Source: Dromaius novaehollandiae (lineage: Eukaryota; Chordata; Aves; Casuariiformes; Dromaiidae). From it: a stretch of DNA of 64,000 nucleotides. Where the stretch lies: contig NC_088113.1 of NCBI RefSeq assembly GCF_036370855.1, forward strand, positions 18,062,501 through 18,126,500. The letters are read 5' to 3'. Both the position numbers and the translations under genes were made by a program. How positions within the stretch are numbered: the first letter of the stretch is position 1; each line of letters starts with the position of its first letter. A model generated the notes under the pieces. That model saw only the letters and a list, made by a program, of their open reading frames with translations. It had not been told where the DNA came from and ran no database searches. Shown one piece after another: positions 1-10,200 of this stretch.

Positions 1-1165
1 CAGAGCCCAGGGAAGCGCGGCAGAGGGGAGGAACGCCTATCCCTGCCGCTCCCGGGGTGCTCCAGCAGCTAACTGCTAAACTGGCATAAGGAGACTCAGA
101 GCGAGTGTCCCAAATTGTGAATTCCAAGGCCTGAACTGCTCCCAGCCTCCTCCGCCCACCCTGTGCCAGCAGCCGGGCAGCTGGGGCTACTGGCCAGCAG
201 CCTTGGGCCTGGCTTTGGGTCAGATCCGTCTGCTCTCCCCTGGGGGATGCTCCGTCCCCCCTTCTCTGGGTCCCATTTGCTGATGCCCTGCAATGCGCTG
301 GGTCTAATTAAATACTGAACATAAGTATTGAGTACGTTGCTGCGCGGCACCGTGGGGAAAGGGGCACGTCCCGCGCTCCCTGCCCCGGCTGCCCCCAGGC
401 CGAGGAGGTCCCCGATCCAAGCGGCCAGAGCAGCGGCCTCGGACCGAAAAGCAGACACACGTCCCGCAGCCTTTTAGGTTTCTCAATTATAACATCCTCC
501 CGCCCCGGCAGCTTTCAGAACGGACATCTTTTCCGACACTTTTCCCTGTGCTGAGGAAGGTCCGAGAGAATAACACGGTTCGACGCTGAATAGGAGCTGC
601 AGAGGAGGCGGCGGGGGCCGGTCGCCAGAGCTGCTACGATGTTAATGCTCTTTGACTTGCCAGCACTAGAGACCAAGGGTCCATTGTCATTCCCTTTTTT
701 TTTTTTCCTTCTATTTTAAATGTGAAGACCTTCAGAATGGACTTGCTCTTTCAGAGCCCCAAGGATTTAAATGCACGAGTTAAAGTTTTACAGCGTAACC
801 TTAAACTCCTCAGAGCTGCAGTTTGGATCTGGCAGCAACACGTTCTGGGGTGAAGCTCACCCATCCGGCTGCCCCTTCGGTAGCCGGGCGCTCGCTTCCC
901 AACGGCACCTGCGTAGCACGGCAGGTTTTCATGAGCGGTGTTGCCTGACCCAACTTTTAGGGAGACCTTAAGCGTCAACAGTAAATAGCACAGACTGTAT
1001 TTAAGACAGACCAAAGCGTTTTCTCCCCGAGCCTCCTACCCTGTCATTAAACGAGAGGGTTTGGTCTCGCCCCTTGAGCAAGGATCACTGGAGCACTTTG
1101 GAAGCAGAGAGGTGCAGGTCCTTGCCAGCATGGCCTACAGCATCACCGAAAAGGACGGGGGTTAC
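1..1165 (-). other. LAMA5: LAMA5 intron 2, partial
   Basis: This stretch follows the exon 2 donor on the minus strand. No LN-domain coding sequence resembling the expected next exon (the family's VFHVAYVLIKF region) can be read in any minus frame, so intron 2 is longer than 1.1 kb. The first 650 bases are fairly GC-rich. A T-rich run is at about 695-718. No gene or repeat family was recognised. Confidence 0.8.
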
Positions 1166-1318
1166 CTGTCCAAGGTCCAGGGTGACGTTGACTTGGTTGA
1201 ACTCCAGCCCCCTGGAGAGAGGGGGGCTCTGCCACCAGCGCTCGGTCCCATCGATGGCATTGGTTATGGGATGAGCCTTGTTGCTGTTTGCAGAGGAGCA
1301 GATGTCGCAGTACTGGCC
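1166..1318 (-). CDS. LAMA5: LAMA5 coding exon 2 (LN domain)
   Basis: This exon has 153 bases and 51 codons, in phase 0 at both ends. The acceptor TTCTTTCCAACAG precedes GGCCAGTACTGC (GQYC), and the donor GACAG|GTAAC lies at 1166/1165. The translation includes [20 protein letters not shown] and VNVTLDLGQ, a highly conserved part of the laminin LN domain. Reading on past the donor gives VTPVLFG, unlike the family, which supports the boundary. Confidence 0.96.
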
Positions 1319-4300
1319 CTGTTGGAAAGAACAAAAACAGCGTTTAACTGCAGCCAGAAAAACACACCACAAAGCAGTGGTACCCTCCAACCTGCATCTA
1401 CAAGTATTGGGAGAAAGAGCCCGACTACCTGGGTGAGAAAGTCTAGCAGGAACACAGACACAAAGCAGACGGTACCGGAGCAATTCAGAAAATACAGGAT
1501 CCAAGCCTGATGGTGCAAACTGATACATCAACTTTTTGTATGCACCAATTTAGAGCAGGGACTGAAAATGGACCAGGGAAGAGCTTGGAGGAAAAAAAGA
1601 CAACCCCCCCCAAAAAACCACACTAACGTAGAATTTGGACTGCCTGCCTGCATGTCAGATATGCACCGAGCGCTGGGGTAGAGGGACCTGGACAGAAAGT
1701 GGGTGCCAGATGCAAAAGAGCAGGCAGCAGGGAGGCCAGGCCCCTCTTTGCTGACCCCAGGGTAAGAGGCTGCACTGCCGCGGGGAGCGAGCGGCCCGAG
1801 CTCCAGGGCCATCAGCCTTCGGCTTCTCTACGGAGGCTGCCGGCCTTGCAGATACCCCCGAGATCCTGAGCTGGATCCTGACCATTCCCGGGCGAGGATG
1901 GACACAGACTGGCAGTTCTTCTATTCATCTCACAGCCCTCTGGTGCTTGTCAGCCTATTCATTTCACAAGTATAGTCCTTTCAACTACATTTTCATGCTT
2001 AACAGTCTAGCAGCCAAGTCCCCTTTTTGCTGGGGATGCTACAATGCGAGGCCGGGAAGGGACAGCCCCTGCTGTCAGCTGCCCGGGCACCTAGCTGCAA
2101 GCAAACCCACGAGATCTTTTCTGTCTTGCTTTAGCGGTGCAGGCTGCTTTGTCAGCTCCCTGGACACGCTGCCAGAGAAAACAGCTCTGCAACTTCAGCA
2201 GCACCTCCCTGGCAGGATCAGACAAAGGCCCGAGCTGCTACGGCTAGTTCTTTCTTTCCCATTTAATCCACAAATGGATTTTACCAACTCTCAATAGAGC
2301 CTGCAAATATCCCCCAAATTGTCAAGTTGTGTGTTTTGTGGAGCCTCTGCTCCGTCACTTGAATTGCTGCCACAAGCATCCCACAAGGGAACTCTGTTAC
2401 AGGCAGTTTTCCTTCAAAAGGTGCAGTTATCCTGCCCTTCTCCATCCCAGCTGCAGCCAGCTTCAGTATTATACCAGGGCCGTGGTCCGGAGACAGGGAC
2501 AATCTACTCCCCTCTACTCCAGCTGCACCCCTACAAGGACCGGAGCAAGACAGAGATCCTGCAGAGCAACCGCTCGCGACTTTCCAGATGCCCCCAACAC
2601 CGGAGGGCACCACAATCCCGAAGGAAATGGAGAATTCCCAGCATTCCTCCCCACAGCTGGCGGTGTATTATTTGCAGCCAATTATGCAACGCGAATTGTT
2701 CCGAACAAGCACACCTTTTAACTAACTCGGCTAGAGATAGGAAACCAGCAGCCAGGCAAGCACAGGGCCAAAGGACGGGTACAGCCCCCCTGCCCGCGCG
2801 GCGAGCTCCCGCTGCGCCCAGAGGGCCAGGGCACAGCCCCCTTAAAAGCCCTGTGAGGGAGGAAAGACGCTCACCAAATAAAACTGACCCACCGAAGAGC
2901 AAGCCTTTGAAGGGAACCGGTGCAACAGGTTGCATGGAGACTTCTACTGCACTATATAAATCGGGGGGGCAGGAGGGGAGGTGGGGAAAAGAAAGCCAAG
3001 ATTACAAAATGGGGATAAGATGCTTTCGCACTTTAAATTCGTGCTACAGAACTAAGGACAATTTTGAACCAAAGTTCATGCTGACGTACAACAGGCATTT
3101 CAGGTTTTATGAGAGGGGACTGAAAATTAGGGTAAGCTACCAGGCACCTGCAACGCCGACGTTCCCCTCCCCGCTGCCGCACGGCTCGCGGGCGCTGGCT
3201 GTTGCGGCTGGGACCGGGACAGCGGCGAGCTGAGCTTGCCGTCGGAGGTGCGACCGGACCCTCGGACACACCGGCTCCAGGGGCAGGCAGAGTTTCAGTA
3301 GGGCTGAGCATAAACATGCAAGAGTCATTTCCAGCTTTGTCCCGCTTCATCTGGCCTCGCCGTGACCCAGCATCACTTCTCCTAACCTAATTTATCAGAA
3401 AACCGCAGGGAGCGTGACCCAGCCCCGGCCGCTTGGGATATGGTGAACAGGGTGGGAAACAGAGGGGGAAGAGTAATATTTTGGACAGGAAAAGTCCACG
3501 TTTGTGACCCACCAGCAGGGCTGGCCTCGCAGAGCGGGCAGCTGCCTACACAAACTCGGGCAGGTGCTATTGCACTAGGCATCTTTTTTGCGGCAACTCT
3601 AACTTGTTCTAAAATTGCTTGTTTTCTGCTGCAGTTAAACCACCAATGTCAAATGCTTTCACATATATAAACACGGACGAGACACGTATGGAGAGGAACA
3701 GCCACAATTGTCCCCTTTCAGCTGGTCACCCGAGCCATCAGAGATCCAACCACGCAGAGCCCGAGAGACGGGATAGAGAAACACGGGACCAAAAGCACCG
3801 CTAGTCACTTAGGACTAGAGGAAATCAAAAGAAAACACCACTTAATTCAGAGACATTCAGGTAAAGGACAAACTCAGACCTCATCTGCCCCAAAACCACC
3901 CGGGACGGCGAGAGGGAAAGACCTCCGGGAAGCGCTGATGCTGCTCGGGCGAACCTCAGCTCAGCGAGGTGGTCAAACGCGCAGACAAGCGTTTTGCAGC
4001 AGCGGGACTTAGATGAAGATAGGATTAAATGAAAGCAAGAGATACACGGATTGGAAGTCAGTGAGGCTTGCTGCACTTTTTTAAACCCTAAATCCACCTC
4101 GCAAGGCAGCCAGCCACAAGCGCCTTCAACGCAAGCGCGATCAGAAGACGACCCAAGCCTCTAGTCTCCCTTTTGCCTCGACTCCCCGAAATCCGTCAAA
4201 CGCGGTTCGCGCCAGCGGGCCGAGGGAAGGCAGCCGCCCCGCGAGACCCCCTCGGCGTCGACGGGCCTCCACCGTCGCAGCCCGCGAGGCCTCCTGCGGC

Positions 4301-6433
4301 CAGAGCGCTGCCTCCCGCCGGGGAGCCCCGCGCGGAGCCGGGGAAACTCCCGGACGAGGCTTCCAGCCTTCCCACAAGCCGTGCCAAAAACGCGGCAAGC
4401 GCCTGCAGGGCTGCACCGCTTCTGAAGGCGTAACGATCCCTCACGTTTTAAGGATACCGCACTTCAAGGTCCGCGGGCTGCCTTTTCTGAAAGGCTACTA
4501 CGGCGTGGAGCCAAACCCAGCAGAAAGCACGAGAACGGCGGAGCTCATCGCTTAGGTGGCTGTACTGATGCTCGCGCCAGGCGCCCGTCCAGGCAGTCCC
4601 TGCGGTGCCGGGGGCATTCGCGACGGCGGCGGTGCTGGGGCGTTTTGTCCGGCGAGGCAGGACCGCGGCGGGCACCCCGTGGCTGCCGGCTGCTCCGAAC
4701 AACCTGCCGCTGCTGCTCCGGCTCGGCAGAGCCGACACGTTTGCTTGCAACCGCACACAGCAAGGAAGGGTAAAGAAGTAGCCGCTACTATGTTTTAACA
4801 TGATAACGTTGCTCTAGATGCAACAAATAGGTCCCTATGGTCTCCCGCTACTACTACTTAAAGCCGAGCTTACTCAAGCCACGTTATTTTACAGTGTAGC
4901 AAACTGAAACAGATCCCTTAACTTCGAAAAGTGGCAAAACTCAGAGAAGCCTCTGCGGGCTTCCCCCCCGCCCCGCTCCTGTTACATCTTTAACAATTTC
5001 CACTACAAACAGGGCAAAACCCCACGTCGCAACCACACGACAGCCAGGAACCTGCAAATAGCCTGACACCAGCGTGGCCGGAATAAGCGAAATGCTTCTA
5101 AAGCTGATCTTAAAACAAAGCCGCCCCTTTGAAAGGCCAAGAAAGGCTGCGGATCCGAGAGGGTGATAGTTTTCCCCGCTCTCCCTTTCCTCGCTAATAC
5201 ATAGAGCACAGGCGATCAATCCTATTGCTGCATCGCAGCAGGTGAACGGGCGCTGCGCGCCGCAGAAGGGACGGCAGAAACCCGGGCCGGCGGCTCGGGG
5301 CTCCCCGCCAGCTGCTGAGCTGCCCCGCGCCGCAGCAACAGCGCAAACCACAGCCGCTGCTCCGCGGCAGGGCGGCGGGTCCGGGGTCCCTGCAACCAAG
5401 CCAGCGTTTTACAGCCCCGTTGCGATCGCGCTTCCCTCTTTCCAGGGGGGCCGGAGCTGCTAAACCGCACGGCGGGTTTTCCCATCCGCAGCGCCGGCTG
5501 TGAGCTCCGCGGGGCCGCTGCGACGCCGGGAAAGCGCCCCGACGGCCGCTCTCCGCCTCGCTCCTCCCAGCACCGCCGGGGCCGAGACCTGCCAGCGCCG
5601 GACGCGAGCACCTTTACCGGCCCGGTTCCCCGCCCGGCGCCGGGACCGGGTGTCCGCATAAACCCGACCCCTCCAAAACCGCCGCCGGGGCGCGGCCGCG
5701 GCGAGGCTCGAGGGCAGCGCGCACGTGCGTCCCGGGCCCCGCGCCGGCCCTCGGGGGGGCTCGGACCCCCTCCACCCCCCCCCTCCCCCGGGGCAGGGAA
5801 GCGGCTTGGATACCTGCACCCGGACCCCCCCCCCCCCCGGGGCAGGGAAGCGGCTTGGATACCTGCACCCGGACCCCCCCCCCCCCCGGGGCAGGGAAGC
5901 GGCTTGGATACCTGCACCCGGACCCCCCCCCGGGGCAGGGAAGCGGCTTGGATACCTGCACCCGGACCCCCCCCCGGGGCAGGGAAGCGGCTTGGATACC
6001 TGCACCCGGACCCCCCCCCGGGGCAGGGAAGCGGCTTGGATACCTGCACCCGGACCCCCCCCCCCCCCCCCGGGGCAGGGAAGCGGCTTGGATACCTGCA
6101 CCCGGCCCCCCCCCCCCCCGGGGCAAAGCGGGGGGGACGCGCGGCCCCTACCTGGATGGTCTGGCTGGGGTCCCCCCCCGCCACCGGGCCGCCCACCAGC
6201 TTGCAGTAGAGGTCCTCCACGGCGCGGCCGCCCGCCGCCTCCTCGCCGCAGGTGGCGGTGGCGGCGATGCGGGTGCCCTCGGCCAGGTTGAAGTAGGGCG
6301 GGTGCAGGCTGTGCCCGTTCACGTCGCCGGGGAAGGAGGCGGCCGGGCGGGCGGCGGCGGCGGGAGGCGGCAGCAGCGGCAGCAGGAGCAGCAGGGCCGG
6401 CCACGCTCCGCCGCGCTCCGCCGCCCTCGCCAT
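1166..6433 (-). CDS. LAMA5: Laminin subunit alpha-5, 5' part (exons 1-2; gene continues beyond the window)
   Basis: LAMA5 encodes the alpha-5 chain of laminins 511 and 521, secreted trimers that build basement membranes and bind integrins and dystroglycan. Only the first 145 codons are visible: 94 in exon 1 and 51 in exon 2. Residues 1-28 are a signal peptide (leucine-rich core, then an Ala-rich end). From about residue 41 the laminin N-terminal (LN, domain VI) polymerisation domain begins with [20 protein letters not shown]. Exon 2 carries the LN signature [23 protein letters not shown] and an N-V-T glycosylation sequon. The [10 protein letters not shown] start and the [17 protein letters not shown] segment are, from memory, typical of alpha-5 rather than alpha-3 or the other alpha chains. 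The splice joins ...SQTIQ to GQYCD in phase 0. Exon 3 is not found in the 1.1 kb left at the window start. The family protein is about 3,700 residues, so this is a small 5' fragment cut by the window, not a truncation. Confidence 0.96.
4130..4760. promoter_or_regulatory. Second CpG-rich block inside LAMA5 intron 1
   Basis: This interval has many CpG dinucleotides (for example around 4200-4270, 4310-4340 and 4550-4680). It is separated from the main promoter island by about 450 bases of AT-richer sequence (4770-5220). It contains no recognised coding sequence. It could be an extension of the promoter island, an enhancer, or an alternative or antisense promoter. Confidence 0.4.
5790..6131. repeat. 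G/C-rich minisatellite, seven copies plus a partial eighth, in LAMA5 intron 1
   Basis: The core unit on the plus strand begins GGGGCAGGGAAGCGGCTTGG and continues ATACCTGCACCCGGA, followed by a C-tract of variable length. Copies start at 5790, 5839, 5888, 5932, 5976, 6020 and 6072, with a degenerate partial copy at about 6120. The period is 49, 49, 44, 44, 44, 52 and 48. The 35-base core is nearly invariant and almost all length change is in the C-run (about 8 to 17). The last full copy has GGCC for GGACC. In the LAMA5 transcript the tracts read as G-runs. Each unit contains GCAG|GTATCC, a donor-like sequence. Confidence 0.97.
6152..6433 (-). CDS. LAMA5: LAMA5 coding exon 1 (start codon and signal peptide)
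   Basis: This exon has 282 coding bases, or 94 codons. The ATG at 6433-6431 was chosen because it has A at -3 and G at +4 and is followed at once by a signal peptide ([11 protein letters not shown] core). Two weaker in-frame ATGs lie 37 and 39 codons upstream (6544 and 6550), both with C at -3. Using them would put a basic, Ser-rich stretch ahead of the signal peptide. The exon ends in CAG at 6152, followed by a GTAGGG donor. The end of the coding part is clear. The 5' UTR extent is not. Confidence 0.94.
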
Positions 6434-6728
6434 CTTCACCGGCGCTGCACGCCGAGGCGAGGAGGAGGAGGAGGCAGGGGAGGAAGTCAGGAGCTGCCCC
6501 CCCGCCGCGGGGGGCCCGGCGCGCCGCGCGCTGCGCCGCGACATCGGCATCAGCCTCCCCCGGCCCCGCCGCCGCCACCGACCGCCGCCTCGCCCCGGCC
6601 CCGGCCCGGCCCGGCCCCGGCGAGCGCCTTGTGCCCGCGGCGGGAGGGGAGGGGAGGGGCCGCCGCCACCGCGCTGCGCCCGCCGCCGCCTTAACCCCTT
6701 CGCGGCGGCCCCGCAGCCCCCGCCCGCC

Positions 6729-6745
6729 GGGGGGGGGGGGGGGGG
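6729..6745. repeat. G17 homopolymer upstream of LAMA5
   Basis: A run of 17 G on the plus strand lies within the CpG island, about 300 bases upstream of the LAMA5 start codon. It is a C-tract on the LAMA5 sense strand. Such a run is length-unstable and prone to assembly error. Confidence 0.95.
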
Positions 6746-6768
6746 TGGAACAAGCCCAACGCCTTTAA

Positions 6769-6794
6769 AAAAATATATATAATAATAATAATAA
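6769..6794. repeat. AT and AAT microsatellite upstream of LAMA5
   Basis: An ATATATAT run is followed by four AAT-type triplets, giving an AT-rich patch of about 26 bases in otherwise very GC-rich DNA. On the minus strand it reads TTATTATT then TATATATA, so it could act as a TATA-like element about 340 bases upstream of the ATG. That role is inference only. Confidence 0.7.
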
Positions 6795-6905
6795 CAACCG
6801 GCAAGAAAAGGATGGGAGCCGCCGCGAAACAACGCGCCCATTGTCTCCGCGGCGCTGCGCTGCCTCGGTGCGGCTCGCCGGGGTTTCGGGACGTTAAACG
6901 CCATT

Positions 6906-6921
6906 AACCAATAGGTTGGTT
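6906..6921. promoter_or_regulatory. CCAAT-containing inverted repeat, LAMA5 promoter
   Basis: The sequence AACCAA-TAGG-TTGGTT is a perfect 6+6 inverted repeat. It includes CCAAT (6908-6912), the core of an NF-Y site, about 475 bases upstream of the LAMA5 ATG. The motif is seen directly. Function is inferred from position. Confidence 0.4.
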
Positions 6922-7138
6922 TATCGGCAGGAAAAGCTCGCTCTATTACTAATTAACGAGGCGCTGAAAGGCCCCACAAAAAAGCCGAGCGGCTTTTCTC
7001 GCGGTAGGCTGCTTGTTTGCACCGCGTTTCGGGAGCGAGGAGTCGCTTCCACTCGCTGCTGGCCCTTCCGGAGGGCTCTGCTCTCTCACCCGAGGGGGAA
7101 AAGCAGCAGAGCAGCAACCCCCCGCCTGCCCGTCCCGC

Positions 7139-7177
7139 TGCTACCCCAGCGAGCCGCCTCTGCTACCCCAGCGAGCC
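7139..7177. repeat. Two-copy 22-base tandem duplication
   Basis: The 17-base string TGCTACCCCAGCGAGCC occurs at 7139-7155 and again at 7161-7177, at the outer edge of the LAMA5 CpG island. It is a local duplication with no known role. Confidence 0.85.
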
Positions 7178-7299
7178 ACGGCAAGGGGATGGCAAAAGCA
7201 CGGAGGCATCGTCAGGTCTCCCTGCGCTACCTGGGACGATGTCCTAAAGGCAAGAAACTGCACGAATTGCAAGAAGTTACATGCAGCTGTACATAAGTG

Positions 7300-10200
7300 A
7301 ACTCAGCAAAATGCTACTTGGCTTTTCTAGCACACAAAGGCCTTTATAAATCCAAGAATTGAGTGATACATGTTATTAAAGAAAATGATGTGCCTGAAGT
7401 GGCCAACACTGTTCTTTTAAACGAAGAAGATAAATGATAGAGACAAACTGGGATCAGGTCTAGAGTCCATACGGTTGGATTGCTGAAGTATTGAACCCAA
7501 CGGGAAGCAAAACAAGCTCTTAAGCACGCCTGAGCCTTTGCAGTCTGCTGCTGAGCGTTGGCCTGTTACCTCACCTCATCCTCCCTGCTTCTCTTCTGTG
7601 GACAGTCTAGGAGGAAACAACCCTCTCGGAAAGGGTACTGTCTTAAATAAGGAAAGCTTTTTTAAAACAGAAGAGGAAAGTCATTGGTGCCTAGTTCAAA
7701 TAGGTAGCTAGCAGCGCTGCACGCGTGCACCCGCTGGCAGGTACCTGGCAGGCCATGCAGCTGCTCCCCTTCCAGCAGGAGCCCTACCAGGGCTTTCCAG
7801 GGCCTTCGAAAGATCCTTTTCCCCCTATCCAAAGCACCGTACGTCACCTACGACACAGCGATATACTGCAAGATTACCGTATCGCGAGTGCGGAGCCGCA
7901 GTTGCCGCAATGCCCTTTGCTGCAGCCGGTCCGACACCTGCAGCACGTCACCCCGGGGCTGCGTGGAGAAGCCGGTGGGTCCCACGTGGCAAGGTGGGGA
8001 CACCCAACCCGCCTGCCACCGGGCCCCTGGAGAAAGCGCAGCAGCCACCTTCGAACACACTTGTGCTCTGCACTAATCGTTAACCAACATGTTTATGTGC
8101 GGGAGACCAAAACTCCACAGGACAGGAAGTAAAACTTCCTTAAACTTTATCAAATGCCACACTTAATTAGCTGCTTATACCCCATGGTATCTGTGAATAC
8201 ATAAAAAGAATTAACAATGAAAACAGGGCACAGATTAGGAAAGCAACTTTCTTCTACCCCCACAAGAGTTATGCGGCAAAACACTCGGGCCAGTCTAATA
8301 TCTCTAATCCCTCTAGTGGCAACGTTGTGGCACATAATTAATCACCCTTCCAAAATGCAATTAAGGAAAGCGAACAACCCATGCAGAGTGAAATCACAGC
8401 AAACACGTGGGCTTTGTGGCACAGGATCAGCAGCACCAGGCAGAAAAACGACCTTTCGGCAGTCTGCGCCGGCCTCCTGGTAACCGCGGAGCTATTTCAC
8501 AAAGATAGTTTTAAAGACTGAAAACATATTTAGGCCGTCTTATTTTAGGGTATCTAAAGTTTTCAGAGACGCAATGGAAAGAGTCTGAAGACATACAGTT
8601 CTGAGTTTTGGTGTTTTTTCTTTCCTTTTCCAGCATAGAAATCACAAAAAGAAAGGGGCAGAGGGCTTATAACATAGTTGAACATCCCATTTTGAGGTTA
8701 ATCAAAAAATTTAGGTTAGCTGCCTGAGCTCCTATTCTGCAGCCATCCCAACCACACTTAGGAAAACAAGACGTGTGCTAACCCGGACCTGACACGGTCC
8801 CATCTGGCAGCATCTCCTCTGAGAGTCACCAGCGGCAAATATTCTGGGTGAAACCCACTTGCAGGCAGAGGAGGAACACTCTGTCCCCCCAAAGGTCTCT
8901 CATCTATAACAGCTACAAACCAGCTTGAATACTGAAGCCTTTCTTCCCTTTGAGAAGCTTTTTTTAAGCACTGACTGGATATTTATCATTCATGTTATTA
9001 TCTACTCAAATCCTTTTCTTTGAATTTTACTAACGTCTTGAGCCCAGCAATGGTGCTTCTTGGCTTCATGAAGCTATTGCCTATAGCGAAGCACTCTCAA
9101 ACAGGAGGTGTTGAAGCAGAAGAGACTTCTGTTTAAATCCAATCTACTACCAGCGAATGCAGAAAGAACTGCAAAAATCTAGCCCGTGGCAATCTCACCC
9201 AAATCTGTTCTCCGACCCTACGTGTAACAACACGATTTCAGCCACGCTGCCATCCATCTGCAGCCATTAAAGGCATCCGAGCTCCACGGAAGCTTTATTT
9301 TTGCCATAAGAAATGGCAAGCTCTTTAGACAAGCAAGGTGCAGAACGACAGCAGGGTTTTGGGAGGGTGGAGGGGCAGGAGGAGTTTCAAACAGATCTGA
9401 AAATAAATTTAATGTCTGGGCTCCCAAAGCCTTCCCTGATTAGGGAACTTGGTTGCTAAAGCAGAACAAAGATTCAGGAAATACCAGTCAACAGCTCTCC
9501 TGGCTATGCACCCTTTTAACCTACTGCAGAAGCGCCGGCAGTGTCCAAGTCCAACAGACAGAAACGAGGCCCGACGGGTATTTCAGTGCCGATGCTGAAA
9601 AGTTTGCTTGCTATAATTACCTTCTCAATTTTTTAAGTTGTCTATTACACAGAGAGAAGAGAGAAGATGCTCCTCCTTCTCGGAAAACCAACGCGCGGCC
9701 AACCAAAGCAGGACCATTGCCTTCCCGTGCAGTATCGAGGTCCTGCTACGTTCAGAGGGGACAGCAAAAGGCTGGTGCCTGAGCCAAGAGACGGAAGTCA
9801 GCACATGAGTTTTGTGCTATTGCATGGGGTCAGGAACACTTCATCTTAAGGAAGATTTAATTTCTTTTCTACCACCCTTATGCAAGTAGCACGGAGGAAC
9901 ATGTTTCCTGAGCTTTGGTCTGTGGTGACTGAAAAGTATGAAACGATGGCCATTTTCCTAAGCACATCATGTCTTGGCATAAGTGTGTCAAGAGCAGCTA
10001 CTAGATGCTAAGAACTGGTTCCGCATGAGCTGGGCTTGAGCCAACAGGAGCAAGAAGAGCATCCGATAGCCTTCCAACACATCTCCGGAGTTACAGTTTT
10101 ACAAGAGAGACTGTAAAAGAAAGCCAAAAAAAAAAAAAAACCAAAACAAAAAAAAACACCCAAAAACCCACAAGCAGATTCCTGGTCCTCTGCCTTTCAG

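Larger units (their letters stand above)
1319..6151 (-). other. LAMA5: LAMA5 intron 1
   Basis: This 4.8-kb intron is bounded by the exon 1 donor (6151) and the exon 2 acceptor (1319). The exon 1 end is very GC-rich and holds the minisatellite at 5790-6131. A CpG-rich block lies at about 4130-4760. TATATAA-like strings occur on the plus strand at about 2953 and 3663. A plus-strand reading frame of 304 codons (2319-3233) has no recognisable domain and is not called as a gene. No transposable element was recognised. Confidence 0.85.
5230..7200. promoter_or_regulatory. LAMA5: CpG island and probable LAMA5 promoter
   Basis: A long CpG-dense, GC-rich interval spans exon 1 and its flanks, the usual promoter type for this gene. 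The region upstream of the ATG (6434 to about 6900 on the minus strand) contains GC-box-like strings (for example the GGGAGGGGAGGGGAGGGG run at about 6640), a G17 tract at 6729-6745, an AT-rich patch at 6769-6794, and a perfect inverted repeat with CCAAT at 6906-6921. The transcription start cannot be fixed from sequence. It probably lies between 6450 and 6760. Confidence 0.75.

Noticed and set aside
2941-3000. TATATAAA followed by G-rich sequence, as a plus-strand promoter
   Set aside because: An isolated TATA-like string with no initiator or downstream gene. AT strings like this recur by chance (for example at about 3663).
5725-6694. Plus-strand Pro-rich frames opposite LAMA5 exon 1
   Set aside because: They are the antisense reading of the C-rich repeat and CpG island. 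The repeated YLHPDPPP-type units come from the minisatellite, not from a protein.
5222-6904. A 560-codon minus-strand frame and several overlapping long frames around LAMA5 exon 1
   Set aside because: Only codons 6433-6152 are LAMA5 exon 1. The rest is GC-rich DNA and the minisatellite read through without stops. Gly/Pro-rich translations in every frame are a composition effect.
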